Notes under the pieces: generated by a model
Database searches by the model: none
Seen by the model: the letters and a program-made list of their open reading frames with translations, nothing else
What the model was told of the DNA's origin: nothing
In this document: positions 7,732-15,760 of the stretch, piece by piece
Position numbering within the stretch: the first letter of the stretch is position 1
Layout of the letters: every line of letters starts with the position of its first letter
Made by a program: the position numbers and the translations under genes
Source: JAYGED01 sp046582565
GTDB taxonomy: Bacteria > Pseudomonadota > Alphaproteobacteria > JAAXGF01
Direction: 5' to 3'
Length of the DNA stretch: 25,146 nt
Assembly: GCA_046582565.1 (NCBI GenBank)
Contig: JAYGED010000104.1
Location: 1 to 25,146 of the forward strand

Positions 7732-7938
7732 TTGGTACAGGTTCTCGTTAGAGACAACAATGTCGATCAAGCTCTTCGCGCGCTGAAAAAGAAAATGCAG
7801 CGTGAGGGCATCTTCCGTGAGATGAAAATGCGCCGCGCCTACGAGAAGCCATCCGAGCGCCGCGCCCGCGAAGCCGCCGAGGCGGTTCGTCGCGCCCGCA
7901 AGCTGGCACGCAAGAAGGCCTTACGCGAAGGCGGCTGA
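7732..7938 (+). CDS. rpsU: 30S ribosomal protein S21 (TTG start)
   Basis: S21 is a small basic protein of the 30S platform near the anti-Shine-Dalgarno end of 16S rRNA, involved in initiation. The 68-aa product VQVLVRDNNVDQALRALKKK with a Lys/Arg-rich helical C-terminus is full length. The start codon is TTG: the codon immediately 5' in the same frame is TAA (7729-7731), and no ATG or GTG occurs before the conserved core. A good Shine-Dalgarno GAGG (7722-7725) lies 6 nt upstream of the TTG. A three-codon ATG-AGG-TTA-TAA (7720-7731) overlaps this site and abuts the start. A strong terminator follows. Confidence 0.95.
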   Translation: MVQVLVRDNNVDQALRALKKKMQREGIFREMKMRRAYEKPSERRAREAAEAVRRARKLARKKALREGG

Positions 7939-7962
7939 TTTAAGCTGCTAATCAAGACGCTG

Positions 7963-7988
7963 AAAGCCGTCCCTGGGGCGGCTTTTTT
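7963..7988 (+). terminator. Rho-independent terminator of rpsU
   Basis: AAAGCCG (7963-7969) pairs with CGGC plus the first Ts after it, extended inward by a T-G pair and two C-G pairs around a three-base loop, and ends in TTTTTT (7983-7988). It lies 25 nt after the rpsU stop and just before the end of the convergent aminotransferase gene. Confidence 0.9.
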
Positions 7989-7994
7989 GCGTTG

Positions 7995-9119
7995 TTATGA
8001 TGCGCCGATCTCTTTAAGCGCCGTCATGAGCGCATCGATATCGTCCTCATTATTATAATAATGCAGCGACAGGCGGAGCTTGCCGCCCCGGGCCGAGGTG
8101 TAGACCCCGCGCTCAGCCAGCTTTTCGGCCGCGCCGTCCGGGTCTTCCAGGACAAGCAGGGTGATGGCCGATTTAGCCGCTGCGCTGGTCGGCGAGGCAA
8201 TTGTGTAGCCCGCCGCATCCAGCCGTTCGCGAAGATAGTCAGTCAATTCCTCATTCCGCGCGGCGATAGTCTCGACGCCGATTTCCTCGATCAGGGAAAG
8301 CGCAGCCCCCAGGGTTATGATGCTGGGAAACAGCGGATTGCCGCCTTCCACGGTGCGCGCGTCGCTGGTGATTTCGAGGCGGTCATAAAGCATGTCGTAG
8401 GGCACGCGGGCGCTGCTCCAGCCGACCACCGGCGGGGGCGACGACGCCAATAATTTTTCGCTGAGATACAGCACGGCTATGCCATAGCCCGCCGCCATCC
8501 ATTTATAGCCGCTGAAGATCATCGCATCGACGTTCGAGCGTTTGACGTCGATGGGATGGGCGCCGAAAGACTGGGTGGCATCGACCGCCAGGGCGAGGCC
8601 GTGCCCAGCGCAGAAGCTGCTCAGGGCGTCCAGGTCATAGCGGAATCCGCTGCTGTACTGAATATGACTGGCGGCGAAAGCCACACTGTTCGCGCGGACC
8701 AGGGCCGCGGCGTCGGCCAGATCGAGCATGCCGTCGGCGGCGGGTTCAAGAAAGCTCACGTCCACATCCTGATTGAGCCAGGGCAGGGTGACGGAGGGAA
8801 ACTCGTTGGCATTGGAGAGGATGTGATCGTCGGCGCTCGCCACCATGCGCGCGATCATGCTCATGCCCTGGGATGCGTTCTGCACAAAGGCGATTTCGCC
8901 GGGCTCGGCGTTGATCAGCCGGGCGACAGATCGGCGGGCCTCCTCGACCTGCTCTGCCCAGCCCGCCCGATGAAAGGTGCTGCCCTTGAGGGCTTCGTCA
9001 AGATAGCGCTTGCCCGCGGCGGCAGCGCCGACCGACAGGGGCGAGTTGCTCGCCGCATTGAGATGGGCAATACCCTCAAGCCCCGGAAAGCGCGCGCGAT
9101 ACCCGGCCCAATCAGTCAT
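7995..9119 (-). CDS. Class V aminotransferase (cysteine desulfurase/kynureninase-like fold), PLP-dependent
   Basis: This is a PLP-dependent fold-type I enzyme of the class V family, 374 aa from the chosen start. Visible features are HLNAASNSPLS at the N-terminus, the NASQGMS phosphate-contact loop, SHIQYSSGF, DATQSFGAHPID (cofactor Asp180) and SGYKWMAAGYG with the Schiff-base Lys206. I could not identify a cysteine-desulfurase active-site Cys loop, so sulfur mobilisation is not supported; an isopenicillin-epimerase-like, kynureninase-like or unassigned role is possible. The ATG at 9119 is preferred because it overlaps the GST stop by four nt (ATGA); the frame upstream offers only an in-GST start. 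It is the last gene of the pnt operon. Confidence 0.88.
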   Translation of the reverse strand: MTDWAGYRARFPGLEGIAHLNAASNSPLSVGAAAAGKRYLDEALKGSTFHRAGWAEQVEEARRSVARLINAEPGEIAFVQNASQGMSMIARMVASADDHILSNANEFPSVTLPWLNQDVDVSFLEPAADGMLDLADAAALVRANSVAFAASHIQYSSGFRYDLDALSSFCAGHGLALAVDATQSFGAHPIDVKRSNVDAMIFSGYKWMAAGYGIAVLYLSEKLLASSPPPVVGWSSARVPYDMLYDRLEITSDARTVEGGNPLFPSIITLGAALSLIEEIGVETIAARNEELTDYLRERLDAAGYTIASPTSAAAKSAITLLVLEDPDGAAEKLAERGVYTSARGGKLRLSLHYYNNEDDIDALMTALKEIGAS

Positions 9120-9790
9120 TGAGCGGGGTTCGCCCCGGCGCGCTCGAGAGCGTTCCATTCAGTCAGGTCGCTACCGAACTCGATCATACAATGCTCACCA
9201 TAGGCCGGGCGCTCGCAGAGCCGGCCGTACCATGCCGCCACATTCGGCAACTCGGGCCGCGCCACATCCATATGGAAATAACGATGGGCGAGCGAGCCCA
9301 GGGGCAGGTCGCCCATGGTCAGCCGGTCGCCTGCGAGATAGGGCTGATCGGCCAGATGGGCATCGAGGAAGAGCCAGGCCTTGATGGTCGCCTCGGTGAG
9401 CCGGGCGATTTTGGCCGCGTCGCGAGCCTCGGTTTCGGTGCGCACCAAAGCCCAAAACAAACCCATGATCGCCGGACTGGCGGTTGATTTAGCCCATTCC
9501 AACCAGCGATCGGCCAGAGAGCGCCGCACCGGGTCGCTATCCCACAAACTGTCAGAGCAATATTTCGCCGCCAGATAGCGGATGATGACATTCGATTCCC
9601 ACACAACAAAGCCGTCGTCCACCAGGGTCGGCACCAGGCCGTTGGGGTTCAGAGCGCGGTACTCAGGCGTATCGAGCCCGCCGAACGAGCCACCCACATC
9701 GTGGCGGCAAAATTCAACCTTGCTCTCGGCCGCCGCCCAGAGGACGGGGATCACATTGCTCGAATTACGCCGGCCCCAGATTTCGATCAT
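9116..9790 (-). CDS. Glutathione S-transferase family protein
   Basis: This 224-aa protein has a thioredoxin-like N-terminal domain with WGRRNSSNV at the start (Ser10/Ser11 are the candidate glutathione-activating residues), the cis-Pro segment LNPNGLVPTLVDDG and the glutathione-contacting WESNVIIRYLA. An all-helical C-terminal domain includes the AGDRLTMGDLPLGS capping motif. It is probably cytosolic. The substrate is unknown. It starts 3 nt after pntB and overlaps the next gene by 4 nt, so it belongs to the transhydrogenase transcript; a link to NADPH/glutathione redox balance is inference only. Confidence 0.92.
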   Translation of the reverse strand: MIEIWGRRNSSNVIPVLWAAAESKVEFCRHDVGGSFGGLDTPEYRALNPNGLVPTLVDDGFVVWESNVIIRYLAAKYCSDSLWDSDPVRRSLADRWLEWAKSTASPAIMGLFWALVRTETEARDAAKIARLTEATIKAWLFLDAHLADQPYLAGDRLTMGDLPLGSLAHRYFHMDVARPELPNVAAWYGRLCERPAYGEHCMIEFGSDLTEWNALERAGANPAQ

Positions 9791-9793
9791 GCG

Positions 9794-11182
9794 CTACAGG
9801 CCCTTGACGATATCGTCGACCATCTTCTTGGCGTCGGCGAACAGCATCATGGTGCCGTCGCGGTAGAACAGGTCGTTGTCGATGCCGGCGTAGCCCGCCG
9901 AGAGCGAGCGTTTGACGAACAGCACCGTGCGCGCCTTTTCCACATCGAGGGTCGGCATGCCGGCAATCGGGCTTTGCGGATCGTTCTTGGCCGCCGGGTT
10001 GGTCACATCGTTGGCGCCGATCACGAAGGCGACGTCGGCGGTGGCGAATTCGCTGTTGATCTCCTCAAGCTCGAAGACCTCGTCATAGGGCACGTTGGCC
10101 TCGGCCAGCAGAACGTTCATATGACCCGGCATGCGCCCGGCCACCGGATGGATGGCGTAGCTCACCTCGACGCCCTCGCCCTTGAGCAAATCGACCATTT
10201 CCCTGAGCGCGTGCTGGGCCTGGGCCACCGCCATGCCGTAGCCCGGCACGATGATCACCTTGCTGGCGTTCTTCATGATGAAGGCGGCGTCGTCGGCGCT
10301 GCCGCTCTTGACCGGGCGGTCCGAGGCCGCGGCCGCATCGCCGGCGCCCCCCTCGGTGCCGAAGCCGCCGAGAATGACGCTGAAGAACGAGCGGTTCATG
10401 GCCTTGCACATGATGTAGCTGAGGATCGCGCCGGACGAGCCGACCAGGGCGCCGATGATGATCAGCAGTTCGTTCTCCAGGGTGAAGCCGATACCCGCCG
10501 CCGCCCAGCCCGAATAGGAATTGAGCATGGAAATGACCACCGGCATATCGGCGGCGCCGATCGGGGTGATGATGAGAAAGCCGATCAGGAAGGCGAGCGC
10601 GGTCATCGCCCAGAAGATACTCGCCGACTGATCCTTCACCAGCCACACGCCGAGGCCGATGATGGCGAGGCCCAGCACCAGGTTCAACAGATGCTGGCCG
10701 GGGAAGATCACCGGCGCGCCGCTGACCAAGCCCTGGAGCTTGGTAAAGGCAATCACCGAGCCGGAGAAGGTGATGGCGCCGATCACCACGCCCAGGCTCA
10801 TCTCGATCAGGCTGGCGTTTTTGATAGCGCCGACGCTGCCGATGCCATAGGCCTCGGGGGCAAAATAGGCCGACACGGCGACCAGCACCGCGGCCATGCC
10901 GACCAGGCTGTGGAAGGCGGCGACCAGCTGCGGCATGGCCGACATCTGGATACGCGCGGCGATCAAGCCGCCGGCCAGCCCGCCGACCGCCATGGCGGCG
11001 AGAATTTCGCCATAGCTCATCACCCCCGGCGACACCAGAGTGGTGACGATGGCAATGGCCATGCCGAGGATGCCGATGAAGTTGCCCTGCCTGGCACTGG
11101 CCGGCGACGACAGGCCCTTGAGCGCCAGGATGAAACAGACCGAGGCGATGAGATAGGCGATGGCGCTGAGATTGGCGGTCAC
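9794..11182 (-). CDS. pntB: NAD(P) transhydrogenase subunit beta
   Basis: PntB forms part of the membrane proton channel and carries the NADP(H)-binding domain III of the proton-translocating transhydrogenase, which uses proton-motive force to reduce NADP with NADH. The 462-aa protein has about nine membrane helices (1-265) with the conserved channel His91 (AAFHSLVG) and Asp212 (GAADMPVVISMLNSYSGWA). The cytosolic domain from about 300 begins VIIVPGYGMAVAQAQHAL (NADP fingerprint at 314-323) and contains HPVAGRMPGHMNVLLAEA and the GANDVTNPAAK motif. The start is GTG, two nt after the pntAB stop. The domain III linker is Gly/Ala-rich. Confidence 0.97.
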   Translation of the reverse strand: MTANLSAIAYLIASVCFILALKGLSSPASARQGNFIGILGMAIAIVTTLVSPGVMSYGEILAAMAVGGLAGGLIAARIQMSAMPQLVAAFHSLVGMAAVLVAVSAYFAPEAYGIGSVGAIKNASLIEMSLGVVIGAITFSGSVIAFTKLQGLVSGAPVIFPGQHLLNLVLGLAIIGLGVWLVKDQSASIFWAMTALAFLIGFLIITPIGAADMPVVISMLNSYSGWAAAGIGFTLENELLIIIGALVGSSGAILSYIMCKAMNRSFFSVILGGFGTEGGAGDAAAASDRPVKSGSADDAAFIMKNASKVIIVPGYGMAVAQAQHALREMVDLLKGEGVEVSYAIHPVAGRMPGHMNVLLAEANVPYDEVFELEEINSEFATADVAFVIGANDVTNPAAKNDPQSPIAGMPTLDVEKARTVLFVKRSLSAGYAGIDNDLFYRDGTMMLFADAKKMVDDIVKGL

Positions 11183-11184
11183 GG

Positions 11185-11490
11185 CTAGCTCTTCTTCTTA
11201 TACATTTGCAGCATGCGCGCGGTGACCGCGAAGCCGCCGAAGATATTGACCGAGGCGAGCGCAATGGCGATCAGCCCGATGGTCTTGGAAAAGCTCGCAT
11301 CGGCCGGGCCGGCGGCGATCAGCGCGCCGACGATGATGACGCTGGAGATCGCGTTGGTCACCGACATGAGCGGCGTATGCAGGGCCGGCGTAACGCTCCA
11401 CACCACGAAATAGCCGACGAACACCGCCAGCACGAAGATGGTGCAGCGAAAGATCAGCGGATCGATTGCAGCGGCGGCTATGGGTTCCAT
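11185..11490 (-). CDS. pntAB: NAD(P) transhydrogenase subunit alpha, membrane part
   Basis: This 101-aa integral membrane subunit corresponds to the C-terminal part of E. coli PntA, encoded separately as in Rhodospirillum. It has three to four membrane helices (about 12-32, 40-62, 68-92) and the conserved VVWSVTPALHTPLMSVTNAISS stretch. It ends in a short Lys-rich cytosolic tail. It sits between pntAA and pntB with short gaps (23 nt and 2 nt) and is preceded by GGAG at a suitable distance. Confidence 0.96.
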   Translation of the reverse strand: MEPIAAAAIDPLIFRCTIFVLAVFVGYFVVWSVTPALHTPLMSVTNAISSVIIVGALIAAGPADASFSKTIGLIAIALASVNIFGGFAVTARMLQMYKKKS

Positions 11491-11513
11491 GGGGGGTTCT
11501 CCAGGTTCTCTCT

Positions 11514-12656
11514 CTATTCGTCTGTAAAGCGGGGATGGACGACCTTGCCGTCACGGGTGAGCAGCATGCCGGTGATGATCTCGTCTTCCCAGTCGATGGC
11601 CAGATTGCCGCTCTCCTGATCGACCATCAGGGTGAGCACGTTCAGCAGGTTGCGGGCGTAGAGCGACGAGGTGTCGGCGGCCAAGGACGACGGCAGATCG
11701 CCGCGCCCCAGGATGGTGACGCCATGGGCGATGACCTCGCCCTCGCCGTCGCTCAGCTCGCAGTTGCCGCCGGACGCCACCGCCATATCGACGATCACCG
11801 AGCCGCGCTTCATGTCCGCCACCATATCGGCGGTGATCAGCACCGGCGCCGGGCGGCCCGGGATCAGCGCCGTGGTGATGACGATGTCCTGCTTCTTGAG
11901 AGTCTCATGCACCAGCTCGCCCTGGCGGCGCTTGTAATCGTCGCTCATTTCCTTGGCGTAGCCGCCGGCCGCATCGCCGCTCTCCTCGCTCTCCACCTCG
12001 ATGAAGCTGGCGCCCAGGCTCTCGACCTCCTGGCGCGCCGCCGTGCGCACATCAAACGCCGAGACGATAGCGCCGAGCCTGCGCGCCGTGGCGATAGCCT
12101 GTAAACCGGCCACCCCGGCGCCGAGCACCAGCACCCGGGCCGGCGCGATAGTGCCCGCCGCCGTCATCATCATCGGGAAGATGCGGGTGTAATGGGCGGC
12201 GGCGTCGATCACCGCCTTGTAGCCGGCGAGATTGCTTTGCGACGACAGGGCGTCCATGGCCTGGGCGCGGCTGATGCGCGGCATGAGTTCCATGGAAAAA
12301 GCGTTGATCCCTTGCTGGGCATAATGATCGAGCTGGGCGCGGTCATCGCCCGGCGACAGCATGCCGATCAGCGAAGCACCCGACTTCATGGCGGCAATCT
12401 CGTCCCCGCCTTCCGCCTCCGTCAGGGGGCGACGCACCCGCACCACCACATCCGATCCGCCATAGACCGAGGCCGCATCCGGAGCGATAGACGCCCCCGC
12501 CTCGACAAAGGCATCATCGGTGATCATCGCGCCATCGCCGGCGCCGGTCTCAACCAGCAGCTCGACACCCATGGCGACAAGCTTCTTCACCATGTCAGGC
12601 GAACCCGCAACCCGGGCCTCGCCATGACGCCTCTCCTTGGAAATACCGACCTTCAT
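11514..12656 (-). CDS. pntAA: NAD(P) transhydrogenase subunit alpha, NAD-binding part
   Basis: This soluble domain I subunit (380 aa) binds NAD(H) and transfers hydride to PntB. It has the alanine-dehydrogenase-like N-terminus (GISKERRHGEARVAGSPD), the RISRAQAMDALSSQ loop that forms the interface with domain III, and the Rossmann fingerprint VLGAGVAGLQAIATARRLGA (GAGVAG at 179-184). The start was set at ATG 12656 because GAGG lies 6 nt upstream; a TTG four codons earlier is part of that ribosome-binding site. It leads the five-gene operon pntAA-pntAB-pntB-GST-class V aminotransferase. Confidence 0.96.
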   Translation of the reverse strand: MKVGISKERRHGEARVAGSPDMVKKLVAMGVELLVETGAGDGAMITDDAFVEAGASIAPDAASVYGGSDVVVRVRRPLTEAEGGDEIAAMKSGASLIGMLSPGDDRAQLDHYAQQGINAFSMELMPRISRAQAMDALSSQSNLAGYKAVIDAAAHYTRIFPMMMTAAGTIAPARVLVLGAGVAGLQAIATARRLGAIVSAFDVRTAARQEVESLGASFIEVESEESGDAAGGYAKEMSDDYKRRQGELVHETLKKQDIVITTALIPGRPAPVLITADMVADMKRGSVIVDMAVASGGNCELSDGEGEVIAHGVTILGRGDLPSSLAADTSSLYARNLLNVLTLMVDQESGNLAIDWEDEIITGMLLTRDGKVVHPRFTDE

Positions 12657-12945
12657 TGCCGACCTCAAATCATCTCAATCGCGCCAACCCAGCGCGGCGG
12701 CACAACATGCCGCACCAGCGAGCATTTGCCAAGGCGGGATGGAGGGAATGTGGGGATTATTTTGAGCGGGGTGGGGGAATTAGCCATCCGAAGCAACGGG
12801 AGATGTGGCCTTGCAAGTCCTGACCCCACCAGTCAAATAATTAAGTAAGGTGTCCCCGTAATTGCCCGTAATTGTGTCCCCGGAATTCACTATCCGACCT
12901 TAACCGCTCTCTGGCCAACGCAGTCTCAACTCACCGTGATGGGCC
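12657..12945. other. Intergenic region upstream of the pnt operon
   Basis: These 289 nt contain no supported gene. The part next to pntAA must hold the pnt promoter, but I found only weak -35/-10 matches. The part near 12851-12888 contains short repeats described separately. The 3' end of the class III aminotransferase gene has no clear intrinsic terminator here. Confidence 0.55.
12851..12888. repeat. Short interspersed-type repeat cluster (TGTCCCCG / CCCGTAATTG)
   Basis: CCCGTAATTG occurs twice in perfect tandem (12855-12864, 12865-12874), flanked by TGTCCCCGTAATT (12851-12863) and TGTCCCCGGAATT (12875-12887). The pattern looks like a degenerate extragenic repeat or remnant of a mobile-element end. 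No transposase is nearby, so the origin is unproven. Confidence 0.5.
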
Positions 12946-14283
12946 CTAGGCGACCCGTTTTAGCCCATCGGCGAGGATTGAAACCATGGATTCTATGTGG
13001 GATTTCTCGGCGATGAGTGGTGGCGAGAGGGCGACGATGTCGCCGGTGACGCGAATCAGCAGGCCCTTCTCGAAGCAATCCACGAACAGCTCATAAGCGC
13101 GGGCGCCCGGCGCATCCGGCCTGGAGGCAAGCTCGATGCCACCGATCATACCGAGATTGCGAACGTCGATAACATGGGGCTGGTTCTTCAGCTCATGGAG
13201 GCAATCGGCCCAAAAATCATTGAGCTCCGCCCCCCGGGTGAGGAGGCCCTCCTCTTCATAAATATCGAGCGTGGCGATACCGACCGCACAGGCGACCGGG
13301 TTTCCGGAATAGGTGTAGCCATGGAAAAGTTCGATCTGGTTCTCCGACCCCACCATCAGCGTGTCGTGAATTTTGCGGCTGGAAAACACAGCCCCCAACG
13401 GCACGACGCCATTCGTAATTCCCTTGGCCAGGGTCATGAGATCGGGGGTCACACCGAAATAATCGACCGCGAAGGGCGTCCCCAGCCGTCCAAAGCCGGT
13501 GATCACCTCGTCGAAAATCAGCAGAATGCCATGGCGGTCGGCGATCGCGCGCAACCGCTCCAAATAGCCTTTCGGCGGAATCAGCACACCAGTCGAGCCG
13601 GCCACCGGTTCCACGATGACAGCGGCAATGGTTTCCGCGCCATGCAGCCCGACCAGATGTTCAAGATCATCGGCAAGATCGGCGCCGTGCTCCGGCTGTC
13701 CCCTGGAGAACGCATTTTTTCCCAGATCATGGGTGTGGCGCAGGTGATCACTGCCGGGGAGCAGCGGGAATGCCCGCCGGTTATTGACAATGCCGCCAAC
13801 TGAAATGCCGCCAAACCCGGAGCCGTGATAGCCGCGCTCACGGCCAATCAGCCGCGTTCTTGTGCCCTGGCCGATGGCGCGCTGATAGGCAATGGCGATT
13901 TTGAGCGCGGAATCGACCGCCTCGGATCCGGAATTGGTGAAGAAAATACGATCAAGGGCGCCATCGGGGCCACCCGGCGCAATGGAGGCAAGCCGATCGG
14001 CAAATTCGAAGGCAACCGGATGGCCCATCTGGAATGAGGGCGCGTAATCGAGCGTCGTCATTTGCCTCTCGACCGCTTCAATAATCCGGCGTCTGCCGTG
14101 ACCGGCGTTGACGCACCAAAGCCCAGCAGTTCCATCGAGGATTTTGCGGTCATCGACGCTGGTGTAGTGCATGCCTTGTGCTGAAACGAGGAGACGCGGC
14201 GCCGCTTTGAATTGACGATTTGCCGTGTAGGGCATCCAGAAACTGTCGAGAGGGGCTGCGTTCGTTTGCCTAGTGAGAGCCAT
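12946..14283 (-). CDS. Class III omega-amino acid--pyruvate aminotransferase
   Basis: This PLP enzyme transfers an omega-amino group, as in beta-alanine--pyruvate transaminase, to a keto acid. The 445-aa protein has DSFWMPYTANRQFK at the N-terminus, DGTAGLWCVNAGHGR, the NSGSEAVDSALK phosphate loop, IVEPVAGSTGVLIPPKGYL, FDEVITGFGR (cofactor Asp258) and LAKGITNGVVPLGAV with Schiff-base Lys287, plus HGYTYSGNPVACA. Length and motifs match the beta-alanine/omega-amino-acid:pyruvate branch; taurine or putrescine as amine donor cannot be excluded. The ATG at 14283 follows an AGGAGG; the frame upstream offers weaker starts. It is divergent from a PuuR-like regulator, the likely controller. Confidence 0.93.
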   Translation of the reverse strand: MALTRQTNAAPLDSFWMPYTANRQFKAAPRLLVSAQGMHYTSVDDRKILDGTAGLWCVNAGHGRRRIIEAVERQMTTLDYAPSFQMGHPVAFEFADRLASIAPGGPDGALDRIFFTNSGSEAVDSALKIAIAYQRAIGQGTRTRLIGRERGYHGSGFGGISVGGIVNNRRAFPLLPGSDHLRHTHDLGKNAFSRGQPEHGADLADDLEHLVGLHGAETIAAVIVEPVAGSTGVLIPPKGYLERLRAIADRHGILLIFDEVITGFGRLGTPFAVDYFGVTPDLMTLAKGITNGVVPLGAVFSSRKIHDTLMVGSENQIELFHGYTYSGNPVACAVGIATLDIYEEEGLLTRGAELNDFWADCLHELKNQPHVIDVRNLGMIGGIELASRPDAPGARAYELFVDCFEKGLLIRVTGDIVALSPPLIAEKSHIESMVSILADGLKRVA

Positions 14284-14354
14284 TGTATTCTCCTCCTGTA
14301 GCGGATAGGAAGGCATGTTCACCAAAGCAAAACAATCCCTTTTCTACCTCCCAC

Positions 14355-14396
14355 TAACATATTGTTATTTATATATTTATGTACTAATAATTATTA
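14355..14396. promoter_or_regulatory. AT-rich divergent control region with two palindromes
   Basis: Between the divergent aminotransferase and regulator genes lie TAACA-TAT-TGTTA (14355-14367) and a perfect 12-bp palindrome TAATAATTATTA (14385-14396), centred about 30 bp (three helical turns) apart. TTGTTA (14362-14367) and AATAAT (14386-14391), 18 nt apart, form a plausible promoter for the regulator, so both palindromes overlap promoter elements. They are candidate operators for the XRE-cupin protein. Confidence 0.5.
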
Positions 14397-14432
14397 TATT
14401 AAGAACAACATAAACAGTTGGAGTTTTAATTT

Positions 14433-14981
14433 ATGACTATCGATGTCGGGCAGCGGCTGCACAGTGTGAGAATGCTGCACAAACTATCGCAACGGGCGTT
14501 GGCCAAACGCGCTGGTGTTACAAACTCTACAATTTCCTTGATCGAATCGAACAAGACCAACCCCTCGGTGGGCCAACTCAAACGCATTCTCGACGGCGTG
14601 CCGATTGGCCTGGCGGAATTCTTCTCCCTTGAGCCCCAGGGCTCCAAGAAGGCTTTCTATCGATCAGACGAGCTTGTCGAGATCGGCAAGGGGCCGGTTT
14701 CCTACCGGCAAGTCGGCGACAATCTGTTCGGCCGCACCTTGCAGATTCTCAAGGAGCGATATGAGCCGAACGCCAGCACCGGGCGCATACCGCTGGTCCA
14801 TGACGGCGAAGAAGGCGGCATTGTTCTGGCCGGTAACCTCGAAGTCACCGTGGGCAATGACCGGCGTATCCTGGGGCCGGGCGATGCCTATTATTTCGAG
14901 AGCCGCCGGCCGCACAGATTTCGCTGTGTCGGGCCCGTGGCCTGCGAAGTCGTCAGCGCCTGCTCGCCGCCATCGTTCTAA
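14433..14981 (+). CDS. XRE-family regulator with C-terminal cupin (PuuR-like)
   Basis: This 182-aa transcriptional regulator has an N-terminal helix-turn-helix (about 8-62: RLHSVRMLHKLSQRALAKRA, then GVTNSTISLIES) and a C-terminal RmlC-type cupin (about 108-178: HDGEEGGIVLAG, GPGDAYYFESRRPHRF). Architecture and details, including GVTNSTIS-x-IE and the closing SACSPPSF, parallel E. coli PuuR, the putrescine-responsive repressor. Divergent placement against a class III aminotransferase suggests it represses that gene and responds to its amine or omega-amino-acid substrate through the cupin. GGAG lies 9 nt before the ATG. It ends 3 nt from the convergent nudF. Confidence 0.93.
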   Translation: MTIDVGQRLHSVRMLHKLSQRALAKRAGVTNSTISLIESNKTNPSVGQLKRILDGVPIGLAEFFSLEPQGSKKAFYRSDELVEIGKGPVSYRQVGDNLFGRTLQILKERYEPNASTGRIPLVHDGEEGGIVLAGNLEVTVGNDRRILGPGDAYYFESRRPHRFRCVGPVACEVVSACSPPSF

Positions 14982-14984
14982 TAA

Positions 14985-15617
14985 TTATTCACCCAACCAA
15001 CGCGCCCTTAGCGCCGCATGGTTCGCGCGGAACCACTGCAGGGGGATGATGGTCATGGCGTTTAGGATGCGGCCGTCATCGAGCATGGCGAAGGCTTCCT
15101 CCACATCGACCACCAACACGCGGATGTCCTCGCCCTCGGATTTGAGGCCGTGGATGCCGCCTGCGTTCGCGGCGTCGATGCGCCCGCAGAAGATGAACAT
15201 GGATTCAGTCATGGCGCCGGGCGAGACCAGATAGTGGAACAAGGGCTCGATCTCGCCGATTTCCAGGCCGGCTTCTTCCAGGGCCTCGCGGCGCACGACC
15301 TGTTCCGGCGTCTCGCCGTCTTCGATGATGCCGGCGATGATCTCGATGATCCAGGGGGAGGTCTCGGCCTCGTCGAACCAGGGCGCGGCCAGCGCGCCGT
15401 AGGCGCCCGGGCGGAACTGTTCGATCAGCACCAGCTTATCCAGGTCAGGATCATACAGCAGGCAGGCGGCGGCATGGCCGCGCTCGAACACTTCGCGCGA
15501 TAGCTCCGGCCCCATGGCGCCGTCAAACTGGCGGTGTTTCAGGCGGTAGCGGTCGATTTTGAAATAGCCGCGAAAGGCTTCTTCCTTCTCGATGATCTCC
15601 ACATCATCCGCTTTCAT
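14985..15617 (-). CDS. nudF: ADP-ribose pyrophosphatase (Nudix)
   Basis: NudF hydrolyses ADP-ribose to AMP and ribose 5-phosphate, removing a reactive NAD breakdown product. The 210-aa protein aligns along its length with E. coli NudF: YRLKHRQFDG, REVFERGHAA, LVLIEQFRPGAY, LVSPGAMTES and GIHGLKSEGEDIRV. The Nudix box G-x5-E-x7-REALEEAGL is complete (96-118). The start was set at ATG 15617, which has AGGAAGG five nt upstream; the open frame extends 7 codons further only through a TTG. It lies downstream of, and on the same strand as, the YtoQ gene with a 143-nt gap, so co-transcription is possible. Confidence 0.95.
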   Translation of the reverse strand: MKADDVEIIEKEEAFRGYFKIDRYRLKHRQFDGAMGPELSREVFERGHAAACLLYDPDLDKLVLIEQFRPGAYGALAAPWFDEAETSPWIIEIIAGIIEDGETPEQVVRREALEEAGLEIGEIEPLFHYLVSPGAMTESMFIFCGRIDAANAGGIHGLKSEGEDIRVLVVDVEEAFAMLDDGRILNAMTIIPLQWFRANHAALRARWLGE

Positions 15618-15760
15618 GGCGCCCTTCCTATTTGCCAAGCTCGACGGGCCGACGATGGCGTTGCGCTGAGTTTGTTCCCGGGCACGGTTCGGGCCCGCTG
15701 GCGGGCCGTGGATGACGCTTTATTCATGTCGCGCGCCTCCAACAGAATGACCGAAAGCTG

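Noticed and set aside
9701..11188. 495-codon open frame on the + strand opposite pntB
   Set aside because: It is antisense to an unmistakable pntB; its His/Asp/Gly/Arg-rich composition is typical of the complement of GC-rich coding DNA and shows no domain.
15692..15707. GGCCCGC-TG-GCGGGCC inverted repeat between nudF and the YtoQ gene
   Set aside because: It has no T-run on either strand and a loop too short as drawn; it could be a GC-rich chance palindrome, so it was not called a terminator.
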